From the NCBI GenBank assembly GCA_963725315.1, contig CAVRYA010000005.1, positions 62,001-126,000 of the forward strand: a stretch of 64,000 bases of DNA. The letters are read 5' to 3'. The number at the start of each line of letters is the position of its first letter. Position 1 is the stretch's first letter. The position numbers and the translations under genes are program-made. The DNA comes from JBBRHQ01 sp963725315. GTDB lineage: Bacteria > Actinomycetota > Thermoleophilia > Solirubrobacterales > 70-9. Of the stretch, positions 9,063-17,748 are shown piece after piece. A model generated the notes under the pieces. The model had not been told where the DNA came from, did no database searches, and saw nothing but the letters and a program-made list of their open reading frames with translations.

Positions 9063-10597
9063 GCGCCCGGGCCGGCGTCGTCTACCTGGTCGGGGCGGGC
9101 CCCGGCGACCCGGGCCTGATGACCAGCCGCTCGCTCGAGCTGATCGCGACGGCGGACGTGATCTTCCACGATCGCCTCATCCCTCCCGGAGCACTGGCGG
9201 GGGCCCGCCCCGACGCGGAGCTCCTCTACGTCGGCAAGCAGCCCGGAAGCGCCTCCGTGCCGCAGGACGAGATCTCCTCGCGGATGGTCGAGGCGGCCCG
9301 GAACGGGCGCAGCGTCGTCCGGCTGAAGGGCGGTGACCCCTTCGTGTTCGGCCGCGGCGCCGAGGAAGCCGAGGCCCTGCGGGCGGCAGGGGTGGAGTTC
9401 GAGGTGGTTCCGGGCGTGACCGCCGGGGTCGCCGCAGCCGCCTACGCGGGGATCCCCGTGACCCACCGCGACGACGCCTCCGCGGTCGCCTTCGTCACCG
9501 GCCACGAGGACCCCGGGAAGGCCGAGACTTCCCTCGACTGGGAGGCGCTCGCCCGCTTCCCCGGGACCCTGGTCTTCTACATGGGGGTGAAGCGGCTGGC
9601 GGAGAACGCCCTCTCCCTGATCAGCGCCGGCCGCGACCCCGACGAGCCGGCGGCGGCGATCGAGCGGGGCACGACCGCCCGGCCAGCGAACGGTCTCCGC
9701 CACCCTCGGAACGATCGCCGAAGCGGTCGGCGCCGAGCGGATCGAGGCACCGGCGCTGATCGTCGTCGGCACCGTGGCGGCCCGGCGCGAGGCGCTCGCG
9801 TGGCTCGAGCGCCGTCCCCTCGCCGGCCGCCGCGTCGTCGTCACCCGGGCGCGGGCGCAGGCCAGCGGGCTGGCGGCGAGCCCTGGCGCGAGCTGGGCGC
9901 CGAGGTGGTGGAGATGCCGGCGATCCGGATCGTTCCGCGGCTCGACTCCGAGGAGGTCCGGCAGACGGTGGACGACCTCCACGCCTACGCCCTCGTCTGC
10001 CTCACCAGCCCCAACGGCGCCCACCTGCTGTTCGAGGCGATGGCGGCGGCGGGGCGCGACGCTCGGGCGCTGGCCAACGCCACCGTGGCGGCGATCGGCC
10101 CGGGGACCGCCGCGGCTCTGGCCGAGCACGGGATCGTCGCCGACATCGTCCCCGAGCGCTTCGTCGCCGAGGCCCTGGTCGAGGCGCTGGCGCCGGTCGA
10201 GGTCTCCGGACGGCCGGCCCTGGTCGCCCGTGCCGCCGAGGCCCGCGACGTGCTGCCTGACGCCCTGCGGGAGCGCGGCGCCGAGGTCGACGTCGTGGCG
10301 CTCTATGAGACGGTGCGCGAGGAGCCCTCGCCGGAGTCGGTCGAGGCCGCGCAGGACGCCGACTACCTGACCTTCACCTCGTCCTCGACGGTTCGCAACT
10401 TCGCGGAGGCGGTCGGGGACCGCCTTCCCGGCGCTGCCCGCGTCGTCTCGATCGGCCCTGTGACGAGCGAAGCGGCGCGCGAGGCGGGCCTGGATGTCGC
10501 GGTCGAGGCGGAGCGCCACGACGTCGAGGGCCTGGTCGAGGCGCTGGTGGCCGATGCTCGCGGGTTGCCGGGCAGCGGCACTCGGCCTCGGGACTAG
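9059..10597 (+). CDS. cobA-hemD: Fused uroporphyrinogen-III C-methyltransferase and uroporphyrinogen-III synthase
   Basis: Two-domain enzyme. Residues ~1-235 are CobA/SUMT: VYLVGAGPGDPGLMT, VVRLKGGDPFVFGRG, GIPVTHRDDASAVAFVTGHE. Residues ~260-510 are HemD: CLTSPNGAHLLF, TVAAIGPGTAAAL, YLTFTSSSTVRNFAE. HemD closes hydroxymethylbilane to uroporphyrinogen III and CobA methylates it toward siroheme/cobalamin. Between ~9680 and ~9885 the frame shifts by one base and shifts back: in the alternate frame the stretch reads as the missing linker (GTIAEAVGAERIEAPALIVV, then RPLAGRRVVVTRARAQ). Two compensating indels, probably sequencing errors, best explain it. Fusion of these activities is common in Gram-positives. 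Confidence 0.9.
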   Translation: MSARAGVVYLVGAGPGDPGLMTSRSLELIATADVIFHDRLIPPGALAGARPDAELLYVGKQPGSASVPQDEISSRMVEAARNGRSVVRLKGGDPFVFGRGAEEAEALRAAGVEFEVVPGVTAGVAAAAYAGIPVTHRDDASAVAFVTGHEDPGKAETSLDWEALARFPGTLVFYMGVKRLAENALSLISAGRDPDEPAAAIERGTTARPANGLRHPRNDRRSGRRRADRGTGADRRRHRGGPARGARVARAPSPRRPPRRRHPGAGAGQRAGGEPWRELGAEVVEMPAIRIVPRLDSEEVRQTVDDLHAYALVCLTSPNGAHLLFEAMAAAGRDARALANATVAAIGPGTAAALAEHGIVADIVPERFVAEALVEALAPVEVSGRPALVARAAEARDVLPDALRERGAEVDVVALYETVREEPSPESVEAAQDADYLTFTSSSTVRNFAEAVGDRLPGAARVVSIGPVTSEAAREAGLDVAVEAERHDVEGLVEALVADARGLPGSGTRPRD

Positions 10598-10607
10598 GCT
10601 GAGTCGG

Positions 10608-11417
10608 ATGAGCCGGCCGATCACCTTCCTCTCCGACTACGGCTACTCCGACGAGTTCGCCGGGGTCTGCCGCGCCGTGATGGCGCGGATCTCCCCCGGC
10701 TCGCGGATCATCGACATCACCCACGGTGTCCTCAGGCACGCGGTCCGCCAGGGGGCGATCCTGCTCGCCAACTCCCTCCCCCACGCCGAGCCCGGCATCC
10801 ACCTCGCCGTGGTCGATCCCGGCGTCGGCTCCGAGCGCCGGCCGGTGGCGCTGCGAACCGGCGAGGACCGCATCCTGGTCGGTCCCGACAACGGCCTCCT
10901 CGCCCCTGCGACGGCGGCGCTCGGCGGGGCCCGCGAGGCGGTCGACCTGAGCGAGTCGCCGTTTCGCCAGCAGCCCGTCACGGCGACCTTCCACGGTCGC
11001 GACCTGTTCGCTCCGGTCAGCGCCCGGCTCGCCGCCGGGGCCACGCTCCAGGAAGCCGGAGAGCCCCTCGAGCCCTCGACCCTGTCGGTCCTCGAGCTGC
11101 CCCGGCCGAGGATCTATCCCGACCGGGTGGTGGCCCACGTTCTCTTCCGCGACGGGTTCGGCAACCTCACCCTCGACATCGAGCAGACCGACCTCGCGGC
11201 CACCTTCCTGGAGCCCGGCGGCCGGGTCCTGGTCGAGGCGGGTCGCAACCGGGTCACGGTGCCGTTCGCGCACACCTTCAGCGACGTCGGCGAGGGTCGT
11301 GGCCTGCTCTACGAGGACTCGGTCCACTCGCTGGCGCTGGCGATCAACCGCGACAGCGCCGCCGACCTCCTCGGTCTCGAGCCCGACGACGAGGTGACGC
11401 TGTCGCCGGCGAGCTGA
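10608..11417 (+). CDS. SAM hydroxide adenosyltransferase family protein (DUF62)
   Basis: About 270 residues beginning MSRPITFLSDYGYSDEF. The family N-terminal pattern (TDFG-like SDYG, then CRAVMARISPGSRIIDITHG), VVDPGVGSERRPVAL, and the C-terminal barrel part LFRDGFGNLTLDI identify the SAM hydrolase/fluorinase-like superfamily; such enzymes cleave S-adenosylmethionine to adenosine and methionine. The fluorinase-specific loop is not evident, so the hydrolase reading is preferred. It sits 10 bases after cobA-hemD. Its last codons overlap birA. Confidence 0.85.
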   Translation: MSRPITFLSDYGYSDEFAGVCRAVMARISPGSRIIDITHGVLRHAVRQGAILLANSLPHAEPGIHLAVVDPGVGSERRPVALRTGEDRILVGPDNGLLAPATAALGGAREAVDLSESPFRQQPVTATFHGRDLFAPVSARLAAGATLQEAGEPLEPSTLSVLELPRPRIYPDRVVAHVLFRDGFGNLTLDIEQTDLAATFLEPGGRVLVEAGRNRVTVPFAHTFSDVGEGRGLLYEDSVHSLALAINRDSAADLLGLEPDDEVTLSPAS

Positions 11418-12136
11418 GATTCGGGCTTCCCCGCCACCACCACCGCCGCTGCGACTCGACCAACACGCGGGCCCGGGAGCTGGCGGCGGCCGGAGCCCCG
11501 GGGGGGACGATCGTCACCGCCTCCGAGCAGAGCGGCGGCCGCGGCCGCCAGGGACGCTCCTGGTCGGCGCCGCCCGGAGCGGCGCTGCTCTACTCGGCGA
11601 TCCTGCGACCGCTCGAGCAGCGCCACCTGCTGCTGCCGCTGGCCGTACCACTGGCCGTCTGCGATGCGGTCGAGGCGATCTCGGCCCACCGCTGCCAGGT
11701 CAAGTGGCCGAACGACGTCTGGATCGGGGAGCGCAAGTGCGCCGGGGTGCTGATCGAGTCCCGCCCCCAGGACGGCTGGGCGGTGATCGGGGTCGGCCTC
11801 AACCTGGCGATCGAGCCGGCGGGCTTCCCCGAGGAGCTTCGCGACAGCGCCGTCTCGGTGGGCGGGGGGGCCGGGGTCTCCGACGCTCTCGAGGCGCTCA
11901 ACCCGACGCTCTCGCGGTGGGCCGGGTCCGAGCCGGAGGAGATCGTCGAAGCGTTCGCGGCGCGCGACGTCCTCCGCGGCCGCGAGATCCGCTGGGATTC
12001 CGTCGCAGGGGGCGCCCCGGGCGCCGGCGTCGCCGACGGCATCGACGAGCGCGGGAACCTAGTCGCCCTCACCCCCGGCGGCGAGCGGATCAGCCTCGGC
12101 GCCGGCGAGGTCCACCTCGGCCGGCTCCGCTCCTGA
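11414..12136 (+). CDS. birA: Biotin-[acetyl-CoA-carboxylase] ligase, likely CTG start
   Basis: Attaches biotin to the carboxyl-carrier protein of acyl-CoA carboxylases. Catalytic-core motifs: CDSTNTRARELA, SEQSGGRGRQGRSW (the biotinyl-AMP GRGRxGR loop), VKWPNDVWIGERKCAGVLIE, VIGVGLNL, and the small SH3-like C-terminal domain. There is no N-terminal DNA-binding domain, so it is a group I, non-repressor ligase. The reading frame has no ATG, GTG or TTG before residue ~111, well inside the core. A CTG at 11414 gives RFGLPRHHHRR exactly where the family begins, and it overlaps the preceding stop (CTGA) as ATGA starts do here. The 3' end overlaps the convergent helicase gene by 78 bases. Confidence 0.85.
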   Translation: MRFGLPRHHHRRCDSTNTRARELAAAGAPGGTIVTASEQSGGRGRQGRSWSAPPGAALLYSAILRPLEQRHLLLPLAVPLAVCDAVEAISAHRCQVKWPNDVWIGERKCAGVLIESRPQDGWAVIGVGLNLAIEPAGFPEELRDSAVSVGGGAGVSDALEALNPTLSRWAGSEPEEIVEAFAARDVLRGREIRWDSVAGGAPGAGVADGIDERGNLVALTPGGERISLGAGEVHLGRLRS

Positions 12137-14641
12137 GCTGTCCTCCTTGCCCTGTGGCGCGCCGCCGTTCGCGGCGGCTTCCGACTGGCTCTCCTTGCCC
12201 TGCCCGGAGCGGCGGCGCTTGCGGCGGCGCTTGCCGCTCTTGGGGAAGTTGCGCAGCAGCTCGCGGGCGATCGCCGAGGGCTTTCGCGCCATCCGCATGC
12301 GGGCGCCGCGGAGGATCTCCTCGCCCTCGGGGGTGTGGGCGACGGCCGCGGCGAGCAACGAGACCGCGAGGCGGCGGTCCTGGCCGCGGGCGGCGTGGAC
12401 GAGGCGGCGGGCGTTTCGCCCGTGGGCGCGGCCGGAGGAGTTGACCAGAAGGCCGAGCAGCCGCTTGGTCTCCGGCCAGCGCTGCACCGCGTACTCCTCG
12501 TGTAGCTCGCGCGTGTAGGAGGCGAGGCGCCAGACCCAGGCCTGGGCCTGGTCGCGGCGCCCGATCCGGTTCTCGGTCAGTGCCTGCAGCAGCGTTCGCA
12601 CCCCGGCGCGCTTGTCGTCGCGGCTCCAGGTGCCGACGATGTCGATCGCGTCGTCGAAGGCATCGGGGTCCCTGAGCAGGGCGATCTCCGAGAGGGCCTT
12701 CAGCCGCAGCTGCGAGTTGCGGTTGCGCTGCACGCAGGTGAGCAGGAAGCGGCGGCGCAGCTCCTTGGTCTGGTCGTGCTGGAGCATCGCCTTGGCCCGC
12801 CGCCAGCCCTGGGGATTGACCCGCGCCCCGGCCAGCGCCGCCCAGACGTGCTGCTCGGCGTAGTCGAGGTTCTCGACCGCGATCCGCCAGATCTCGCGCT
12901 CGAGCACCTCCATGCGCCGCTCGGAGCTGTCGGAGACCGGGACGATCCGCCGCTCCACCCGGACCCGGCGCCCGCGCCCGCGGCGCACCGGCCCGACGAC
13001 GATCGCCCCGCCCCGGTAGACGTCGCGGTCGAGCAGGCTGTGGAGGGTGATGATCGTCTCGTCGTGGGTCGTCGCCGGGTGGACGAAGTCGATCACCAGG
13101 CCGGCCTCCTTGCCGGGGGCGCGGCGGGTGACGCGGCCGACCCGCTGCTGATAGACGCGCCGCGAGGCGGTCGGGGCGAGGTGCATGCAGATCGTCGCCC
13201 GGGGCGAGTTCCAGCCCTCGGCCAGCAGCATCGCGTTGCACAGAACATCGACTTCCCCGCGCTCGAAGGCGGCGAGGATCTCGGCCAGCTCGCGCTTCGG
13301 CGTCTCCCCGGAGACCGCCTTGGCGTTGATGCCGGCGTCCTGGAAGGCCTTGGCGACGTGGTTGGCGTGGCGGACGCCGGCGGTGTAGAGAACGCCGGGG
13401 ACCTTGCGGAAACGCGACTTGTAGAGGTCGGCGATGGCGACGTTGAAGGGCTCCTGGTCGAGCAGGGCGGCCAGCTCCTCCTGGTCGAAGTCCTGGTCGA
13501 CCTCGCCCTTGCGAAGCGGGACCTTGGCGATCGTCCGCACTCCGGGCCCGGGTGGGATGCGCAGGCAGCGCAGCGGGGAGATCACCCCGCGGCGGGCCGC
13601 CTGGGCGAGGTCGAAGCGCGAGGTCTGGGTCGGGAAGAGGTCGGCGACGTGGCGGGCGATCAGCGCCCCGGTCGCGGTCATGCCGATGTAGACAGGTCCT
13701 GTCCAGGCGCGGATGCAGGCGCTCGTCTTCTCGCCGAGGGCGGTGTGCGCCTCGTCGCAGATGACGATCGTGTAGGCGTCGGAGATCCGCTTCTGGTTGC
13801 GCACGAACCACTGGTAGGTCTCGACCGTCACCGGGCCGTCGGGGTCGTCGCGGCCGTCGAGCAGGGGCGGGCGAAGCCGTTCCTTGTAGCCGCGGTCGGA
13901 GATCTCGCCGATGAACTGGTCGACGAGGTTGCGGCGATGGGTGAGGATGAGGACGCCGCCGGTGCGCGAGGCTTCGATCAAGCCGACCGCCGCCACCGTC
14001 TTGCCGGCGCCGGTGGCGTGCTCGAACCAGAAGCGCCGCTCGGCGCCGGGGTCCTCAGGCGCCTCGTCGATCGTCTCCTCGTCGCTGCCGGGGTCATCGG
14101 CCCAGTCGAGCGGCTCCTCGTCGGCCGCCAGCGGCTCGTCGTCCACCTCGGCCTCTCCGTTCAGCTCCTCGTCGTCGACCTCTTCGGGCTCGGCCTCCGA
14201 ACCCTGCCCCTGCTCCTCCGCCTCCCGCGGCTCGGCGGTTGGTTTCGCATCCTCGATCTCGACAGCACCGTTGCCCCCGCCGTTCTGCGCCGCGGTCTGC
14301 TGCTCGGCAATCAGCTCGGTCAGGGTCCCCGAGAGGGCGTCGACCTGATGCAGCGACAGCTCGGCACCGTCTCGCAGCTTCGGCGGCTCGTCGGCGAGCA
14401 GCCGCTCGAGCCCGAGCAGCAGCGAGAAGTCCTGCCGCCACTCGATCGATGGCTCCTCGGCACCGGCTTCGATCTCCGCCAGGGCGGCATCAAGGGCCCG
14501 CCGCCTGGCGGTCCCGGGGGCGAGTGCCTCCGGGCCCTCCCCTTCGAGCAGGAGGGGCTCCCGGGCGAACTTCGCCGCCCGCTCGATCTCTGCGCTTGAG
14601 GGAACTGCCGCTGCCGCGGCAATTTCGCTGGTCTTGGCCAT
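12059..14641 (-). CDS. DEAH-type superfamily 2 helicase with acidic insert and helical C-terminal region
   Basis: About 860 residues from ATG 14641 (MAKTSEIAAAAAV). A predicted helical N-terminal ~130 residues and an acidic, low-complexity stretch precede the ATPase. Motif I HATGAGKTVAAVGL, motif Ia LILTHRRNLVDQ, motif II ICDEAHTALGEK, motif III GMTATG, motif IV-VI region with DVLCNAMLLAEGWNSP and YQQRVGRVTRRAPGKEAG. The C-terminal ~300 residues look alpha-helical with repeats of charged helices, ending in a basic patch (KSGKRRRKRRR) and an acidic tail. It resembles UvsW/XPB-like DNA translocases; partner and substrate are unknown. It is convergent with birA and divergent from the TlpA-like gene. 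Confidence 0.8.
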   Translation of the reverse strand: MAKTSEIAAAAAVPSSAEIERAAKFAREPLLLEGEGPEALAPGTARRRALDAALAEIEAGAEEPSIEWRQDFSLLLGLERLLADEPPKLRDGAELSLHQVDALSGTLTELIAEQQTAAQNGGGNGAVEIEDAKPTAEPREAEEQGQGSEAEPEEVDDEELNGEAEVDDEPLAADEEPLDWADDPGSDEETIDEAPEDPGAERRFWFEHATGAGKTVAAVGLIEASRTGGVLILTHRRNLVDQFIGEISDRGYKERLRPPLLDGRDDPDGPVTVETYQWFVRNQKRISDAYTIVICDEAHTALGEKTSACIRAWTGPVYIGMTATGALIARHVADLFPTQTSRFDLAQAARRGVISPLRCLRIPPGPGVRTIAKVPLRKGEVDQDFDQEELAALLDQEPFNVAIADLYKSRFRKVPGVLYTAGVRHANHVAKAFQDAGINAKAVSGETPKRELAEILAAFERGEVDVLCNAMLLAEGWNSPRATICMHLAPTASRRVYQQRVGRVTRRAPGKEAGLVIDFVHPATTHDETIITLHSLLDRDVYRGGAIVVGPVRRGRGRRVRVERRIVPVSDSSERRMEVLEREIWRIAVENLDYAEQHVWAALAGARVNPQGWRRAKAMLQHDQTKELRRRFLLTCVQRNRNSQLRLKALSEIALLRDPDAFDDAIDIVGTWSRDDKRAGVRTLLQALTENRIGRRDQAQAWVWRLASYTRELHEEYAVQRWPETKRLLGLLVNSSGRAHGRNARRLVHAARGQDRRLAVSLLAAAVAHTPEGEEILRGARMRMARKPSAIARELLRNFPKSGKRRRKRRRSGQGKESQSEAAANGGAPQGKEDSSGAEPAEVDLAGAEADPLAAGGEGD

Positions 14642-14797
14642 GAAGGCTGGGGGGTCAGTCCCGGCGGAACGAGATGCGCGTGGCCGGGGCGACAGGTAGG
14701 TGAGGTTTCCGGAAGACGAGCCTCCCATGAGCCCCGTCCCCGACAATCTCCGCGGCCCGCTTCCAAGCGGACCCGCATAACGTATTAAACCACTGAC

Positions 14798-15391
14798 GTG
14801 ACCCGAAAGCCCCGAAGAGCCCACTCTGCAGCGACGCTGGCCCTCCTCGCCTGCCTGGCCCTGGCCGCCTGCGGAGGCTCCCCGGGCGGGGGCGAGGGAG
14901 GTACCGCGCCCAACTACACCAAGGCGCTGGCCGGCTCGCCACCCCCGCTCGCTGCCCTCTATTCACATCCAGACAAGCTGATTCCCGGTGGCAGCTCAGC
15001 CCTGGAGGCTGAGATATCGAGGCTCAGCGGCTACCCGGTGGTCGCCAACCTCTGGGCGTCGTGGTGCGGTCCATGCCGATACGAGTTCCCCTACTTTCAG
15101 GGCGCCTCGGCTCAGATCGGCAAGAAGGTCGCCTTCCTCGGGGTCAACACCGACGATTCCGATGACGCGGCGGCGACCTTCCTGCGCGAGGAGCCTCTCC
15201 CCTATCCAAGTGTGACCGACCCTGACAAGGAGGTCTGGAACGACCTCGGGCTGGTCGGCCTGCCCTCGACCGCGTTCTATGGTCGGGATGGGAAGCTCGT
15301 CTACCTCAAACAGGGCCCGTATTCGAGCCAGGCGGATTTGGTCGCCGACATCAAGCATTACGCCCTGGGCGGCACCAACCCATCCGGCTGA
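14798..15391 (+). CDS. TlpA-like thioredoxin-fold lipoprotein
   Basis: Extracytoplasmic thiol-disulfide protein. Signal with lipobox LAAC (Cys at ~27), a Gly/Ser-rich linker, then a thioredoxin fold with active-site WASWCGPCRYEFP, a cis-Pro loop GLVGLPSTAFYGRDG, and a TlpA/ResA-like insertion. GTG start. The likely role is reduction of apocytochrome c cysteines or another exported substrate, consistent with a genome carrying the Ccm system. It is divergent from the helicase gene; the 156-base gap should hold both promoters. Confidence 0.85.
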   Translation: MTRKPRRAHSAATLALLACLALAACGGSPGGGEGGTAPNYTKALAGSPPPLAALYSHPDKLIPGGSSALEAEISRLSGYPVVANLWASWCGPCRYEFPYFQGASAQIGKKVAFLGVNTDDSDDAAATFLREEPLPYPSVTDPDKEVWNDLGLVGLPSTAFYGRDGKLVYLKQGPYSSQADLVADIKHYALGGTNPSG

Positions 15392-15398
15392 GCGGTCG

Positions 15399-15457
15399 CC
15401 GCTGCCGAGAGTTCATTTCGTCACCTCATTGGTGACTCAGATCACTCTCGGCAGCGG
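15399..15457 (+). promoter_or_regulatory. Long nested inverted repeat in the nfeD 5' leader
   Basis: A perfect 14-base inverted repeat (15399-15412 with 15444-15457) encloses a second perfect stem (GTCACC 15420-15425, loop TCATT, GGTGAC 15431-15436). It starts seven bases after the TlpA-like stop and ends 23 bases before the nfeD ATG, whose GGAGGGG ribosome site lies at about 15471-15477. It could be a terminator for the upstream gene, a leader structure controlling nfeD, or a protein-binding palindrome. There is no T-run after the outer arm. Confidence 0.6.
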
Positions 15458-15480
15458 GGGTGCGGATAATCGGAGGGGCC

Positions 15481-16839
15481 ATGCGCCCTGCACCCGCTCG
15501 GCTCGCGATCCTCGCCGCCCTCGTGCTCACGGGCGGCGGCGCGGCGCTTTCGATCGGGGCCGCCGAAGCTCCGGGGGCACCAGGGAACCAGGGCTCCCGG
15601 TTCGCCTACTCGTTCGAGCTGAACGGAGAGATCTCCCCCGCGACCGCCTCCTGGGCCGGCCACGCCCTCGACCAGGCGGCGGAGGAGAGGGCCACCGTGG
15701 CGATCATTACGCTCGACACCCCCGGCGGCCTGGTGGACTCGCTGCGTGAGATCGTCAGCGACATCCTCGCCGCGCCGATGCCGGTGCTCGTCTACGTCAG
15801 CCCCAACGGCGCCAGGGCGGCGTCGGCCGGGGTCTACATAACCCAGGCGGCCGACCTGGCGGCGATGGCGCCGCAGACCAACCTCGGATCGGCGACGCCG
15901 ATCTCGGTCGGGCCCGGCTCCGCGGACGAGGTCCTGGGGCGCAAGATCACCAACGACGCCGCGGCCTACATGCGGGCGCTCGCCTCCTCGCACGGGCGCA
16001 ACCCTGACCTCGGCGAGCGGATGGTGCGCAGGGCGGTCAACGTCACCGCCCGCGAGGCGCTGCGGGCGAACTTCATCGACCTGATCGCTCCGAGCCAGTC
16101 GGCGCTGCTCGAGCAGGCCGACGGCTTCCGGGTGCGCGGGCCAAAGGCGGGGGTGCTGCACACCGCGGGCCTCCGGATCTCCTCGCACGACACGCCCCTG
16201 CGCTACCGGCTGCTGGCGCTGATCGTCAACCCGACGATCGCCTACCTGCTGCTGACCGCCGGGCTGATCGGGCTGGCGATCGAGCTGTTCAGCCCCGGAG
16301 CCATCGTTCCCGGCGTGGTCGGCCTGATCTCGCTCCTGCTCGGGCTCTACGGGACGGCCCAGCTCCCCGTCACCTTCGCCGGGATCGCCCTGCTCGTCGT
16401 CGCGATCGGCCTGTTCATCGCTGAGGCCCACGTCTACTCCCACGGAGTCCTCGGCGCCGGGGGGATCGTCGCCCTGGTGTTCGCCGGCCTGTTGCTGTTC
16501 GACACCGGCGGCGGCGGCCAGAGCGTGACACCGGTGGCCGCGATCGGGGTCGGGTTGCTGCTGGGCGGGCTCCTGCTGTTCGCTGTCCAACGCGCCGCCA
16601 GAGCGAGGATGGAGCCGATCCGCGCCGGATACGAGGAGCTGGTCGGCAGGACCGCGGAGGTCCGCTCCCAACTCGACCCCGAGGGCCAGGTGTTCATTTC
16701 CGGGGCGCTTTGGCGTGCCCGGCTCTCCGAGGGCGACGAACGGGTTCGCCCGGGGGGTAGAGTCAGGGTCGAATCGGTGGATGGGTTGACGCTGCTGGTG
16801 AGCCCATCCGCGACTGGATCTGAGCAAGGAGAGAGCTGA
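15481..16839 (+). CDS. nfeD: NfeD-family membrane serine protease (ClpP-class)
   Basis: Long-form NfeD (about 452 residues). Signal/anchor at the N-terminus, then a ClpP/SppA-like protease domain: ITLDTPGGLVDSLREIVSDI, VLVYVSPNGARAASAGVYI (the Ser of SAGVY is the candidate nucleophile), MAPQTNLGSATPI. A block of about four to five membrane helices follows, then a C-terminal OB-fold (EELVGRTAEVRSQLDPEGQV). NfeD proteins work with stomatin/slipin partners in membrane quality control, and the slipin gene follows with a one-base overlap (TGATG). I chose ATG 15481 over the in-frame GTG at 15460 because of its ribosome site. Confidence 0.9.
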   Translation: MRPAPARLAILAALVLTGGGAALSIGAAEAPGAPGNQGSRFAYSFELNGEISPATASWAGHALDQAAEERATVAIITLDTPGGLVDSLREIVSDILAAPMPVLVYVSPNGARAASAGVYITQAADLAAMAPQTNLGSATPISVGPGSADEVLGRKITNDAAAYMRALASSHGRNPDLGERMVRRAVNVTAREALRANFIDLIAPSQSALLEQADGFRVRGPKAGVLHTAGLRISSHDTPLRYRLLALIVNPTIAYLLLTAGLIGLAIELFSPGAIVPGVVGLISLLLGLYGTAQLPVTFAGIALLVVAIGLFIAEAHVYSHGVLGAGGIVALVFAGLLLFDTGGGGQSVTPVAAIGVGLLLGGLLLFAVQRAARARMEPIRAGYEELVGRTAEVRSQLDPEGQVFISGALWRARLSEGDERVRPGGRVRVESVDGLTLLVSPSATGSEQGES

Positions 16840-17711
16840 TGCAAGTGGCGATCGGGGTGGTTGTGGTCCTCGCGGTCCTCGCCGTGATCATTCTCTTCTC
16901 GGCGATCAAGATCCTCCGCGAGTACGAGCGCGGCGTGATCTTCCGCCTCGGCCGGCTGATCGCCCTTAAGGGTCCCGGGTTGATCCTGCTGATCCCGATC
17001 ATCGACCGCATGGTCCGGGTCGACCTGCGCACGGTCACCCTCAACATCCCGCCGCAGGAGGTGATCACCCGCGACAACGTCCCGTCACGCGTCAACGCGG
17101 TCGCCTACTTCCGCGTGCTCGACCCCAATAGCGCGATCGTCGAGGTCGAGAACTTCCTGCTCGCCACGTCGCAGATCGCCCAGACGGCGCTGCGCTCGGT
17201 GCTCGGCAAGGCGGAGCTCGACCAGTTGCTCTCCGAGCGCGAGCGGCTCAACGAGGACCTGCAGAAGATCATCGACGAGCAGACCGAGCCGTGGGGGGTG
17301 AAGGTCAGCATCGTCGAGATCAAGGACGTCGAGATCCCCGAGCAGATGCAGCGGGCGATGGCACGCCAGGCCGAGGCCGAGCGCGAGCGACGGGCGAAGA
17401 TCATCAACTCCGAGGGCGAGTACCAGGCGGCCCAGAAGCTCACCGACGCCGCCGACATCATCAGCGCCAACCCGGCCTCGCTGCAGCTGCGCTACCTGCA
17501 GACCCTGCTCGAGATCGGCAGCAACCAGAACACCACGATCGTCTTCCCGCTGCCGATGGACGTGATCAAGCCGTTCCTCGGCTGGGAGAGCAGCGATGAA
17601 GAGGCCGCGGCGCGGGTTGCCGCCGCCGCGGCCCGCACGAACCCGCCTCCTCCGGCACCGCCCGATTCCGATCCGGACGTCGAGGGCGACCTTCCGCCCT
17701 CACGCTCCTAG
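16839..17711 (+). CDS. Slipin (SPFH/band 7 protein)
   Basis: 290 residues: N-terminal membrane hairpin (VVVLAVLAVIILFSAI), conserved YERGVIFRLGRLIALKGPG, SPFH core with QEVITRDNVPSRVNAVAYF, and a long heptad-like helix with AMARQAEAERERRAKI. The C-terminus is Ala/Pro-rich and disordered. Slipins form ring-like oligomers on the membrane and are substrates or partners of NfeD proteases; the coupled gene order here is the classical one. Confidence 0.92.
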   Translation: MQVAIGVVVVLAVLAVIILFSAIKILREYERGVIFRLGRLIALKGPGLILLIPIIDRMVRVDLRTVTLNIPPQEVITRDNVPSRVNAVAYFRVLDPNSAIVEVENFLLATSQIAQTALRSVLGKAELDQLLSERERLNEDLQKIIDEQTEPWGVKVSIVEIKDVEIPEQMQRAMARQAEAERERRAKIINSEGEYQAAQKLTDAADIISANPASLQLRYLQTLLEIGSNQNTTIVFPLPMDVIKPFLGWESSDEEAAARVAAAAARTNPPPPAPPDSDPDVEGDLPPSRS

Positions 17712-17748
17712 ACATCCGCCGAGCGCTGACGATCAGCGGCGGGCGCTG

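Noticed and set aside
12776..14599. 607-residue open frame on the plus strand
   Set aside because: Antisense of the helicase; composition of a shadow frame.
15442..16827. 461-residue open frame on the minus strand
   Set aside because: Antisense of nfeD, low-complexity residues, no start site or motif.
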